Positions 1 through 8,156 of a stretch of 64,000 nt of DNA are shown piece after piece. A program made the translations under genes and the position numbers. This DNA comes from Chromohalobacter beijerinckii (lineage in GTDB: Bacteria > Pseudomonadota > Gammaproteobacteria > Pseudomonadales > Halomonadaceae). Below the pieces are notes generated by a model that saw only the letters and a program-made list of their open reading frames with translations, was not told the DNA's origin and did not search any database. Positions within the stretch are counted from its first letter, which is position 1, and each line of letters starts with the position of its first letter. The stretch covers positions 124,001 to 188,000 of the forward strand of contig NZ_JAKGAK010000005.1 of the NCBI RefSeq assembly GCF_023061185.1, given 5' to 3'.

Positions 1-99
1 TTTTACTTTTACGTGACGCCTAGGTTGTCGTATTTTTGCCTTTCTAAGGCGCAGGATATAGAGTATCTAAAGCCATTATTCGGCTGCTGGAGGTGTTGT

Positions 100-516
100 A
101 TGAGCACGAAAACCCTCGAATACCGCATACGCGAAAAGATCCGCAAAAGCCGCCGGACAGTGTTTCTGCGTGATGACTTCGCGGCGCTGGGCGGTTACGA
201 CCAGGTCGGACGGTCGCTGCGGCAGCTGGAAACTCAGGGTCGGCTAGTACGGATCGGCCAGGGGCTGTACGCCAAGGCGCGTCCGAACCGCATCACTGGC
301 AAACCAATGCTTGCAGCGCCGGGAGGCTTTGATCAAGTCGCCAAGGAGGCACTGAACCGGCTGGGCGTGCAGTGGGAACCGGCCAGTGCGGAAAAAGCCT
401 ATCAGGCAGGTAGCACGCAGATCCCGGCGCGTGTGGTGGTCAAGGTGAAAGGGCCGTTCCAGCGCCGCATTGCCTACGGGAGATACCGCCTGGGTATCGA
501 GCGTGCTTCGGCGTGA
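100..516 (+). CDS. AbiEi-type antitoxin (DUF6088-like)
   Basis: A 138-residue protein with the features of the DUF6088/AbiEi antitoxin group: an N-terminal helical DNA-binding part (LRQLETQGRLVRIGQGLYAK resembles the wing of the AbiEi winged helix) and a short basic C-terminal part. AbiEi antitoxins repress their own operon and neutralise the AbiEii nucleotidyltransferase (family knowledge). The open frame extends upstream, but the ATG at 100 is chosen because GGAGG lies 6-10 bases before it. Its stop overlaps the GTG start of the next gene, as expected of a two-gene toxin-antitoxin unit. It looks complete even though its partner is not. Confidence 0.75.
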   Translation: MSTKTLEYRIREKIRKSRRTVFLRDDFAALGGYDQVGRSLRQLETQGRLVRIGQGLYAKARPNRITGKPMLAAPGGFDQVAKEALNRLGVQWEPASAEKAYQAGSTQIPARVVVKVKGPFQRRIAYGRYRLGIERASA

Positions 517-1136
517 GGATTGAACCAGGGTTCTTTCCTGATGTGGCCGATGCGTTGGGCATCGATAGCCCGGCTATCGTGGAAAAGGATGTCTATGCCG
601 TACAGCTACTGAGCCTTCTTTCGGGGCTTCGCTCGGAGACATTTGAGCTGGTGTTTGCGGGTGGCACCGTGGCCTTCCCGGTGAGTTCGCTGTATGCCGA
701 TATCCGGGAACTACCCCCTGAGGTGGCATCCTTTCCGGTGATCAGTTTGCATGCCACGATCAGTGAAAAGCTGGTGGCGTTGCTTCGCCGCACTGCCCAT
801 GTCAATCGTGACTCTTCCCGCAAAGACGATGAGACGCTGGTCCGGCACGTCTACGACCTTCACATGGTGACCTCGTCCGGTTATGACGTGGCGGCGTTAC
901 GTATCTTGGTCCGTGAGGTTATTCAAACGGATGCGGCGCAGTTCGGGAATCAATATGCGTACTTTCTTGCAGCCCCGATTGCCGAGCTTCTGCATGGCCT
1001 TGAATGCTTGCGTACCCATCCTATCCATCAAGCCCGATACGAGCGTTTTATCGGTCCGTTGGTATATCACGAGGCCACTGCATCTTGGGAGGAGGCCTTG
1101 CAGACGGTTATCAAACTGGCTCATCAGCTGCTTTAA
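513..1136 (+). pseudogene. AbiEii/AbiGii-type nucleotidyltransferase with the catalytic core deleted
   Basis: The N-terminus has the family signature (EKDVYAVQLL then FAGGT), which normally leads into LxKxxxxxxRxSxDIDL, where the acidic metal-binding residues lie. Here GGT (about residue 52) is followed directly by VAFPVSSLYADI and then a helical C-terminal part (SEKLVALLRRTAH, YDLHMV) typical of the downstream region. The product is 207 residues where full-length relatives are usually close to 300, so an in-frame internal deletion has probably removed the nucleotidyl-transfer site. Translation starts at GTG 513, overlapping the antitoxin stop. The frame is intact, so a stable but inactive protein may still be made. 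Family assignment is good; loss of activity is inferred. Confidence 0.65.
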
Positions 1137-1194
1137 TAGCCGCCGCCTGCGGCGCTTTATGCTGTTTAGGCGGCCTAGCCTGGGCCAGTGGTGA

Positions 1195-1917
1195 TTATTC
1201 ACTCATTATGTTCTCGACTAGCCAGTCCGCCAGATGGCTGGGTGCCCATAAAGGCCGGGGGCTGCCGGTCCGCTTGCCCATGGCGGTATCCTTCAGCAAT
1301 CCCCTGGCATGCAGCCGACTGGCAGCATTCAGCAGTAAGGGCAAGGGCACCTCGGGTAACCAGTGCGACGCCGACGGCACCTCCTTATCGGCATGCTCCT
1401 CTACGTCTGGGATGTCTGGTACCTGGAAAACCCGCATGGGTTTCGCATCGCCCACGCCCTCGGCACTCGTAACAGTAGATAAAAGAAGATGGATATCCAC
1501 GTCCTGCAAGCCGGCGATGATGTCGATAGCCGCTTGCGTTTCATCCACGTCGATATCGCCTCGAACCCCCTGTGCCAAACCATTCGCCAACCAAGCGATC
1601 TTGCGTTGATCCCTCGCTTTGATCGAAGCTTCGAGAGTCATGAGAACCAGGTCATGCAAGGTCTCATCATCCAGTCGCGCCTTGCCCAAGGACTCCAGGC
1701 TGCCAAGGCGCTTTTCCAGCCCTACCAGTAGTGTCTCGATACGCCGTATCTGAATGTCCGTGGCGTGCCCCGTCAACCAGGCACTGACAGGTGCCGCGTA
1801 GGGAATCAGCGACAAAACGTCGGATAGCTTACTGCCCTTGTAAGCGAGGCACACCTCATTGAGCGTGCTGATAACGGCATCGCTGGCACATGAAAGGTTT
1901 CGTGTTCCCAGGTTCAT
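1195..1917 (-). CDS. Hypothetical protein
   Basis: Not recognised. The 240-residue product has a short hydrophobic stretch near residues 36-52 (VLSLIPYAAPVSAWLTG). A charged helical region follows (IRRIETLLVGLEKRL, then IKARDQRKIAWLANGL), and the C-terminal half could hold a winged-helix-like segment (LLLNAASRLHARGLL). The ATG at 1917 has AGAGG a few bases upstream. It converges on the AbiE-like pair, with about 58 bases between the stop codons. The accessory position and lack of a recognisable family are compatible with a defence or mobile-element cargo gene, but nothing in the sequence proves that. Confidence 0.5.
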   Translation of the reverse strand: MNLGTRNLSCASDAVISTLNEVCLAYKGSKLSDVLSLIPYAAPVSAWLTGHATDIQIRRIETLLVGLEKRLGSLESLGKARLDDETLHDLVLMTLEASIKARDQRKIAWLANGLAQGVRGDIDVDETQAAIDIIAGLQDVDIHLLLSTVTSAEGVGDAKPMRVFQVPDIPDVEEHADKEVPSASHWLPEVPLPLLLNAASRLHARGLLKDTAMGKRTGSPRPLWAPSHLADWLVENIMSE

Positions 1918-2451
1918 TCAGGCAAGCCTCTCGTATTCTAGCCATCCAGTAGTAAGGGGTAGCATTCTAGCTAGTAGCAACAGGCACCGGCTTACAGGCT
2001 TGCCAACCATTAATGCGCTAACGGCGGTTAGCACCCACAACAAACAGGAGAAGTCATGACGACGCCCTTGACCCTCGGGCCAGGAGTGTGCGGGAAGGAC
2101 CTGGCATCCGCCGAACGATATGAGCTTTGCCGCTGATTATTCCCTGGTTCCTTTACATCCCGGAGCTGGCCTTCTTCCGCGCCCAGCAGGCCGCTGTCGC
2201 GCTCGAACGTGACGAGACTCTTCTCACCGACCTGCGTCACCGCGAACGGCCAGATAGTGAGCCACTGCGGGCGATAATGCCCCAACCACTGGCCTTGCTT
2301 GATGAACAGCCAGGTAAGCCCCCAGCGCTCCTTATCTATGGTTCGTTGAGCGGGCCTAGTGTGCCACACACCGGCCCGCGATGGGCCGGTGGTGAACGGC
2401 CTCATTCCAGCGGAGGCATCGCCGCCACCGCATCGTGCAGCCGTTCGGGGC
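1918..2451. other. Gap of about 530 bases with possible gene remnant
   Basis: No convincing intact gene. Between about 2120 and 2345 both strands are open. The minus-strand frame contains a tryptophan-rich stretch (GLTWLFIKQGQWLGHY) that looks protein-like rather than random, but it has no start with a ribosome site and runs into the next gene. A plus-strand ATG at 2056 has a good AGGAG before it but stops after 26 codons. It may be a decayed gene at the boundary of the accessory region. Confidence 0.25.
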
Positions 2452-3567
2452 TCATGTGGCTTTAGAAGGCAAGAAGCGGCGGGCGGCGATGAGCGACTTC
2501 CGCACCGCGATAGCGAAGGCGATGCAACCGGCGAGGTAGACACCGAAAAACACGATCTGCCAGAGCAACGCACTGGTCAGTGTGATGTTGATGTCAAGGT
2601 TGGAGACGGCTCCCGTAAAGATCACGGCAAATATGAGGTGTGTGAGAAACATCATGAAGGAATAGGGGCTGAGCCGCAGCAACAGTTGGTATACACTGGT
2701 CTCGCGAAACATGTGTGTCAGTGTCATGAAGGCTGGTAAAAAGCAAAGCGCCAGAAAGCCGATACTCCACCGGTACTCCAGATAATTAGCCATAGCGGGC
2801 TTGATAAGCGAGATAGCGATTGCCACACTCAGCATCGTCAAGCCGTAAAACAGGACCGATACGAAAGCGGTATAATTATCGATCTTTCTTGGTTTTATTC
2901 CTTGTACGGAAAAGAAATAGCCCAGCAAAAAGAAGAACACCATGTCCACTCGGTACAAGATGGCGATGGGCTGTTCGCCCCAACGCATGATCAATCCGGA
3001 GTTTTGGAAGTTTAAATAGAGAAGCGCCACGCATACGCAGATAACCACAAAGCGGCACCGGGCAATCATATCGATGACGGTCACGCAGCAGCAGATCAGG
3101 AACAGGTCGCGCAGAAAATACAACGGCCCATTGATCGGCAGGCGGTCGATACCGAATATGCCTTTCAGTGTGGACATTATTCCGACGACTCCCTGTAAGG
3201 CCGGAACCGGAGTATTTGTAAATTCCTCCGCCAGTTTGAACAGTATCAACGTAACAATATTGGTAACGATAAAAGGAATAAGGACAATCTTTACTTTTTT
3301 CGTTATAAATTGTCGATAACCATATTTTTTATACGAAAAAAAAGCCAGATATCCGGATATAACAGAAAGGAGTGGAACAGCACTCCTCGCCAATACGTCC
3401 TTGGTATAGACGCTCAAAAGCATTTGTGGTGCATCAAGGGCGGTTACATTAGCCGTGTAGCCCAAAATGAAAGGAGTATGGACCGCGCAGATCAAAAGTA
3501 CCAAGACGGGACGCAATACGCGGATAAATTCGTTTACCTGGTCTCGTTCCCAGTAAGATTGGTGCAT
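2452..3567 (-). CDS. Acyltransferase family 3 membrane protein
   Basis: A 371-residue multi-spanning protein of the acyltransferase 3 (OafA/YrhL-like) family. It begins with a hydrophilic tail, then RVLRPVLVLLICAVHTPF, where the His in the first membrane segment is the position used by these enzymes. Another nine or so hydrophobic segments follow. Family members transfer acetyl or other acyl groups from the cytoplasm to sugars of surface polysaccharides. Coding from about 2850 to 3560 is clearly richer in A and T than the rest of the window, suggesting recent acquisition. It lies just downstream of the secreted-protein gene on the same strand but beyond that gene's terminator, so it is probably separately transcribed. 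Confidence 0.8.
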   Translation of the reverse strand: MHQSYWERDQVNEFIRVLRPVLVLLICAVHTPFILGYTANVTALDAPQMLLSVYTKDVLARSAVPLLSVISGYLAFFSYKKYGYRQFITKKVKIVLIPFIVTNIVTLILFKLAEEFTNTPVPALQGVVGIMSTLKGIFGIDRLPINGPLYFLRDLFLICCCVTVIDMIARCRFVVICVCVALLYLNFQNSGLIMRWGEQPIAILYRVDMVFFFLLGYFFSVQGIKPRKIDNYTAFVSVLFYGLTMLSVAIAISLIKPAMANYLEYRWSIGFLALCFLPAFMTLTHMFRETSVYQLLLRLSPYSFMMFLTHLIFAVIFTGAVSNLDINITLTSALLWQIVFFGVYLAGCIAFAIAVRKSLIAARRFLPSKAT

Positions 3568-3694
3568 GCTTTCCCCGGTGCGAAGGGCTGGAATATTCCG
3601 GCTTTAGTGACTTAATCGCGAGATTCTATATAATTTTGCGCTCGGGAGAAACTGCCAGATTCCGCCGCCCCGCCCACCTCTAGGCCCTGGACAC

Positions 3695-3721
3695 GAAAAA
3701 CCCCCGACCGAGGCCGGGGGT
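3695..3721 (-). terminator. Rho-independent terminator of the secreted-protein gene
   Basis: On the minus strand a GC-rich stem (CCCCCGGCC ... GGTCGGGGG) is followed by five T residues, about 55 bases after the stop of the upstream acidic-protein gene. Confidence 0.85.
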
Positions 3722-3774
3722 GTTCACTCGATGAGGGAGCCGGAGCCCCCTCAAAGGGTGCAGGTCAGAAGACC

Positions 3775-5559
3775 TTAGGCAACGCTGACATAGCCGCTAT
3801 CGAGGCTTAGGTCATCAACGTTGACACCGGTCAGAGTGACTTCGGTCAGGTCTTCGCTGGCGGAAGAGCCATTACCGGCAAAGGCCTTGTCTTCGAAGGT
3901 CAGTACGGCATCGGCACCATCCTGCTGGAAGAAGACTTCCATCGTGGACACGTCACCCTGCTCCTCAGTGAAGTCGGCGTCTGCAGCCAGATCAACGCGA
4001 GTGAAGCTGTCGCCCACATAGATCTGGTCTTCGCCGGCCGCACCGAACTGGTCAGTACTTGTGTCGTCACCAGCGCTGAAGATGAACAGATCGTCTTCGG
4101 CCGTACCTGTTCCACCTAGATCCACCAGGTTGACGCCAAAGCCGCCATCGGCCTCATCGTCGGTCAGGTTAGCTTCGGCTTCATCACGCGCTTCTACAAA
4201 AGCATCTTTCTGGTCGACAACTTCTTGAGCTGCATCACGATCAGCGATCAATTCTTCACGCTCTTCAACGATACCTTCAATTGTCTCGATGGTTGCTTCG
4301 GCATCAAAAATATCGGTTACCACTGTTTCTACAGTAGCGTCGGTTGTGGCATCAGTATCAGCATCGTCCTGAACAACATTACCGTCTGAATCAACCGCAG
4401 TGAAAGTTACTGACTGAGAGAAGCCGATAGACCCATCGCCAGCGATCAAGCCAGACACATCGGCTTCGAAACCGGCCACATCGTCAGACTGAGCTTCAGC
4501 CGCGGCTTCAAGGTCTGCCTGCACGTCTGCAGTCAGTTCAACGGCTTCCTCAAGAGCTGAGGTGAGGTTGGTGTTAGTGGTGTTGGCTGCAGCTATGGCA
4601 TTCGAATAATCCTGCACAGAAGTCAGCAGAGCATCGATGCCATCATAGTCTTCGGCGCCTTCGGAAATGACGAGATCACCATCTTCATTCACTTCGATCA
4701 GGTCCTGACCAGCGCCATCGCTAACAAGAATATTGTCAGCCGGGACGTCAGCGTCGTATTCAGCGGGAAGCGTGTTGTCCAGATCTTCGGTCAGTGTCAG
4801 GTCGCCATTGGCCACCTGGAACTTGGCAATCTCAGCTTCCGCTGCAGTATCAGCATCACCTTGTGCCTCGACTGCAGCCACGTTGGCGTCTTCAGCAGTC
4901 TTCAAAGCACTGATAGCAGTGGAGAGACCTTCGACTTCGTCAGCGGCGGCATTGTTTTCAGCCAGGGTATCCTGAGCATCCTGAAGCTTAGCCTTCAGAA
5001 CGTTGAGCGTGTCCTCGTTATAATCGGCAACGCCAGGAGTAGCAATGTGAGTATCCAGCTCACCCTGCTCGGTAGTCAGCTCAGCATCCACAGCGTCAGT
5101 GTCTTCGTATTCACCAGCTTCGAGGAAATCGGCCAGATTGCTCTCTGCGGTCTGCAGGGTCTCCAGCGCTTCAGTGAGGTCTGAAGCTGCGGCCGGGGTC
5201 GCTTCCAGGCCTTCGTCCTGGCCGAACTGGTTGAAGTGCTCCAGCGGGCTCAGGCCGTTGTCTGCGAACGCCTGCGCGACGTCTTCGACGGTCCAGTCAG
5301 CGTACTGCTCGCTGTCCTGCTCCTGCAGCTGGCCCAGCTTGGCGCTCAGGTATGCCTGAGTGTCGAATTCAGCGCTGGGGTTCAGACCTTCTGCGGCACC
5401 GTACTGCTCATAGTGCTCTTCAGCGGTCAGGCCGTTTTCGTTGAAGGACAAAGCGACGTCGGCGACAGACCAGTCAGCGTACTGCTCGCTGTCCTGCTCC
5501 TGCAGCTGATTGAGCTTTTGTTCGTAATAATAGTTAGCGTCGAAAGAAATATCAGCCAT
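3775..5559 (-). CDS. Acidic extracellular protein, probable type I secretion substrate
   Basis: A 594-residue, very acidic protein with no Sec signal peptide and no cysteine that I can find. Residues about 6-61 and 65-120 are a duplicated module (FD-x(3)-Y, QLQEQDSEQYADW, then an EHYEQYGAAEGL-like end) of a kind common near the start of RTX and S-layer-like proteins. Residues 120-490 are rich in Ala, Asp, Glu and Thr and likely helical. The last 100 residues form a beta-type module (DDLFIFSAGDD, EVFFQQDGADAVLTFEDKAF) ending in a hydrophobic/acidic tail (VTLTGVNVDDLSL), as expected of an uncleaved C-terminal type I export signal. No classical GGxGxD nonapeptide array is seen. The ATG at 5559 is chosen because AAGGAG precedes it. 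A full type I exporter lies 13 kb away. Role in surface coat or biofilm is inferred. Confidence 0.7.
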   Translation of the reverse strand: MADISFDANYYYEQKLNQLQEQDSEQYADWSVADVALSFNENGLTAEEHYEQYGAAEGLNPSAEFDTQAYLSAKLGQLQEQDSEQYADWTVEDVAQAFADNGLSPLEHFNQFGQDEGLEATPAAASDLTEALETLQTAESNLADFLEAGEYEDTDAVDAELTTEQGELDTHIATPGVADYNEDTLNVLKAKLQDAQDTLAENNAAADEVEGLSTAISALKTAEDANVAAVEAQGDADTAAEAEIAKFQVANGDLTLTEDLDNTLPAEYDADVPADNILVSDGAGQDLIEVNEDGDLVISEGAEDYDGIDALLTSVQDYSNAIAAANTTNTNLTSALEEAVELTADVQADLEAAAEAQSDDVAGFEADVSGLIAGDGSIGFSQSVTFTAVDSDGNVVQDDADTDATTDATVETVVTDIFDAEATIETIEGIVEEREELIADRDAAQEVVDQKDAFVEARDEAEANLTDDEADGGFGVNLVDLGGTGTAEDDLFIFSAGDDTSTDQFGAAGEDQIYVGDSFTRVDLAADADFTEEQGDVSTMEVFFQQDGADAVLTFEDKAFAGNGSSASEDLTEVTLTGVNVDDLSLDSGYVSVA

Positions 5560-6107
5560 TTCGGCATTCTCCTTGCATATGCAAATGTTGCCACTTTGCG
5601 GTAAGCCACCGCCTATTGGATCCAGTTCAGCTTCGAACCTTCTGCGCAATGCCGCCCGCAGACGCTACTGTGGTTCGATCCTGCCGATCTGCGCAGATCG
5701 ACAAGAAGTGCCTAACAAGGAAGATCCTAGTGTTGACCACTTTACTAGGTCCGTTCCCCTGGGTGAGAACTTGGAACAGTCATTTGCCTGAACTGACAGT
5801 AGCTAACAGCACACGACATACCTGACTGTTCTCACCTCACGTGGATGCTAGAGCCCGCTGACGCACTTTGCAAGCGCTAGTTAAAACAGGTTATCAAGCG
5901 CAATTCAGGGGTTTAAACCTCGCGACTCTTGTTAACAAGTTAGCATTCACTTACCCAAAAACGCTCGTCAGAAAAGAAAAAAAGAAACATTAGACACAAA
6001 AAAACAAGGGGGTACGGGAAGAAAATTCGCCCGTGACATCGGCGTGAAATCCGTCGACCTGCATCCGACACGTGCGATTGCACACAGGTGGGACGGCATG
6101 ACGTGGC
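5560..6107. promoter_or_regulatory. Long leader/intergenic region with several palindromes
   Basis: About 550 bases without a gene between the acyltransferase at 6108 and the secreted-protein gene. It holds perfect palindromes: TTGCATATGCAA (5573-5584), immediately upstream of the ribosome site; CGATCTGCGCAGATCG (5685-5700); and CTTGTTAACAAG (5928-5939). The part from 5880 to 6010 is AT-rich with A tracts and is the likely promoter area for the minus-strand gene. I could not choose a convincing -35/-10 pair. Confidence 0.4.
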
Positions 6108-7211
6108 CTATCGGCCCTGCCGGTCACGCAGCGCAGTCATGGGCCGTTCGAAAACGGTATAGACAAAGGTCGCGATGCCGATGGCGAGCGCCAGGTAGAG
6201 GGCGGCCGCCACTGGCATGGGCAGGCGTTGCGCCAGGCCCGTGGCGCTCAGCAGGGGAATGACCAGGGAAAAGTGCACCAGGTACACCGAGTAGGACACA
6301 AGGCTGAGGTGTCGCACCCCCGCCTGCAGCCAGGCGCTCGGGGGGCGGTACACGTAGCTGGCCGGCAATAGCAGCGCCAGCCCCATGCCGGTGGTGGAGA
6401 ACAGCAGGGTTTTATGCCCCAACGTCTCGAATCCCTGCCCGACGCCCGCCAGCAGCCAGAGAAGGTTGCTCAGCGTGAACATGGCACCCAGCGCGAGCCA
6501 GACCCGCCAACGAGCGATCATGCGGGCGGCGTGGTAGTGCATCAGGTAGGCCATGAGCGCGCCCCAGGCCACGGCGTCCAGCCGTAGCGCGACGACCTTG
6601 CGCACGCCGGCGTCCCAGTTGGGGTCGAACGCCCACACGACGCCGAAACGCGCCACCAGCGCGAGGGCTAGTATCGTCAATAGCGCGATCAGCAATGCCC
6701 TCGGGCGTGCGCCCAGGCAGCGCACGCCCAGCCACAGCACCACGGGCAACAGCAGGTACGACCACTCCTCCACCGCCAGGCTCCAAGATTCCGGCATCAC
6801 GGCACCGGGCGGCCAAGCCAGGTTCTGCATGAACAGAAAATGGCCCCACTGCCAGGCGGGGGGGCCGAACCAGTCGCCGAAGAGGGTGAGGTTGAGCAGC
6901 AGGAAAAGGTAGTAATTGGGCAGGGTGCGCCACCAGCGCCGCTGCCAGAAGGCGAGGATATCTCGGGCATGGGGGCGAAAGCCGTGCCTTTCGAACAAGC
7001 GCAGCAACAGCCCCCCGATCAGAAAGCCACTGAGGACGAAGAAGAGCTCCACCCCGAAGTAGCCTCCCACGTAGAGCACTGTGGTGCTCCATATCCGCGG
7101 GAGCTGGGGAAACAGCAAGGTGCCATGCCCGACGAGCACGAGCCCGATGGCGACCGCACGGACCAGGTCCAGTCCAGCGTTGCGACCACGATTAGAGGAA
7201 CGCGGTGGCAT
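6108..7211 (-). CDS. Acyltransferase family 3 (surface polysaccharide O-acylation)
   Basis: A 367-residue membrane acyltransferase with clear family 3 hallmarks: LDLVRAVAIGLVLVGHG (catalytic-type His in the first segment), GYFGVELFFVLSGFLIG, an RRWWRTLPNYY loop, and ESWSLAVEEWSYLL. About ten membrane spans. It starts 10 bases after the methyltransferase stop, so it is the last gene of the wzm-wzt-methyltransferase-acyltransferase transcript. It probably decorates the polysaccharide made by this locus. A GTG one codon upstream (7214) is an alternative start. It differs from the copy at 2452 in base composition and sequence, so the two are not recent duplicates. Confidence 0.85.
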   Translation of the reverse strand: MPPRSSNRGRNAGLDLVRAVAIGLVLVGHGTLLFPQLPRIWSTTVLYVGGYFGVELFFVLSGFLIGGLLLRLFERHGFRPHARDILAFWQRRWWRTLPNYYLFLLLNLTLFGDWFGPPAWQWGHFLFMQNLAWPPGAVMPESWSLAVEEWSYLLLPVVLWLGVRCLGARPRALLIALLTILALALVARFGVVWAFDPNWDAGVRKVVALRLDAVAWGALMAYLMHYHAARMIARWRVWLALGAMFTLSNLLWLLAGVGQGFETLGHKTLLFSTTGMGLALLLPASYVYRPPSAWLQAGVRHLSLVSYSVYLVHFSLVIPLLSATGLAQRLPMPVAAALYLALAIGIATFVYTVFERPMTALRDRQGR

Positions 7212-7223
7212 CACGCCCTGGGC

Positions 7224-8156
7224 TCAGCCGCGCCGCCACCGCGCCGCCAGGCGACGCAGCGGTTGCGTCACCCGCCAACTGCGCGAGTTGACGATATGCC
7301 CGAGCTGACGTTTGAGGTCGTCACGTTCATGCTCGTACGCTTCGATAATGCGGTCGCGCTCTGCCAGTGCGGCATCGCGCTCGACGATCAGTGCTTCGCG
7401 GTGTTCGAGAAGCTCATGGCGCTTGAGCGAGGTGGCCTCGGCCTGGCGCAAGGCGCTTTCATTCTCGATGCGTTGGCCCAGCTGGGAGAACATGCCACGC
7501 ACCAGCTCCGGCGATGCTTGATAATGGCGTTGCATGGCCATTACCTCCTCACCGATCTCGCTGCCCACGAGCAGGACGCCGAGGCCGTTGGAGTGGTCGA
7601 AGCGCAGGTTGGGGTAATGCTCGCTGAGTTCGTCCCACAAGCGCCACACACCGAAGCCGCGCTCGCGTACGTTGGTGTCATGGAAAAGCACGATGGCGCG
7701 CGAGGAAAGCTTGGGCAACCAGCTCTCGAAGTCGTGCTTGACGGCCTCGTAGGTGTGCAGGCCATCGATGTGCAGCAGGTCGACACTGCCCTCATCGAAA
7801 TAGTCGAGGGCCTCGTCGAAGGTCATGCGCAACAGCCGCGAAAAGCTCGTGTAACGGCTATCGTGGTAGGTGCTGAATTCGTCGAAGATGCTGTCGTCGT
7901 AGTAGCCGGCGTGTTCATCGCCGGCCCAGGTGTCTACGGCGTAACAGCGCGTGTCCAGCCCCTTGGTTTGTACGGTCTGGCAGAAGGCCCCGTAGGAAAA
8001 GCCCGTGTGAGTGCCCAGCTCGACGAGAATGCGCGGGCGGTGTTTGGCTACCAGCCAGGCACCGAAGGGCACGTGCCCCGCCCAACTGGCGGGCTGCACC
8101 ACACGTTGCGGCTCGATCAGGATATCGGGGTCGATGGGCATGGTGGGCTGAGTCAT
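7224..8156 (-). CDS. Class I SAM methyltransferase with C-terminal coiled coil
   Basis: A 310-residue protein. Residues about 20-210 form a class I methyltransferase fold (ILVELGTHTGFSYGAF is the SAM-binding glycine motif; VDLLHIDGLHTYEAVKHDF and VLFHDTN are typical of the Methyltransf_24 group). Residues about 220-290 are a strongly charged heptad-rich coiled coil, followed by the tail SRSWRVTQPLRRLAARW. The start ATG overlaps the wzt stop (ATGA), so the two are translationally coupled. In ABC-exported O-antigens, methyltransferases with a coiled coil (WbdD type) cap the growing chain and set its length. This one could do the same, but it lacks a recognisable kinase domain and that role is inference. 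Confidence 0.75.
   Translation of the reverse strand: MTQPTMPIDPDILIEPQRVVQPASWAGHVPFGAWLVAKHRPRILVELGTHTGFSYGAFCQTVQTKGLDTRCYAVDTWAGDEHAGYYDDSIFDEFSTYHDSRYTSFSRLLRMTFDEALDYFDEGSVDLLHIDGLHTYEAVKHDFESWLPKLSSRAIVLFHDTNVRERGFGVWRLWDELSEHYPNLRFDHSNGLGVLLVGSEIGEEVMAMQRHYQASPELVRGMFSQLGQRIENESALRQAEATSLKRHELLEHREALIVERDAALAERDRIIEAYEHERDDLKRQLGHIVNSRSWRVTQPLRRLAARWRRG

Noticed and set aside
3775-5559. Classical RTX toxin or protease
   Set aside because: No nonapeptide GGxGxD array, zinc-protease HExxH motif or lipase motif is seen; only the export-signal-like C-terminus and acidic nature fit type I secretion.
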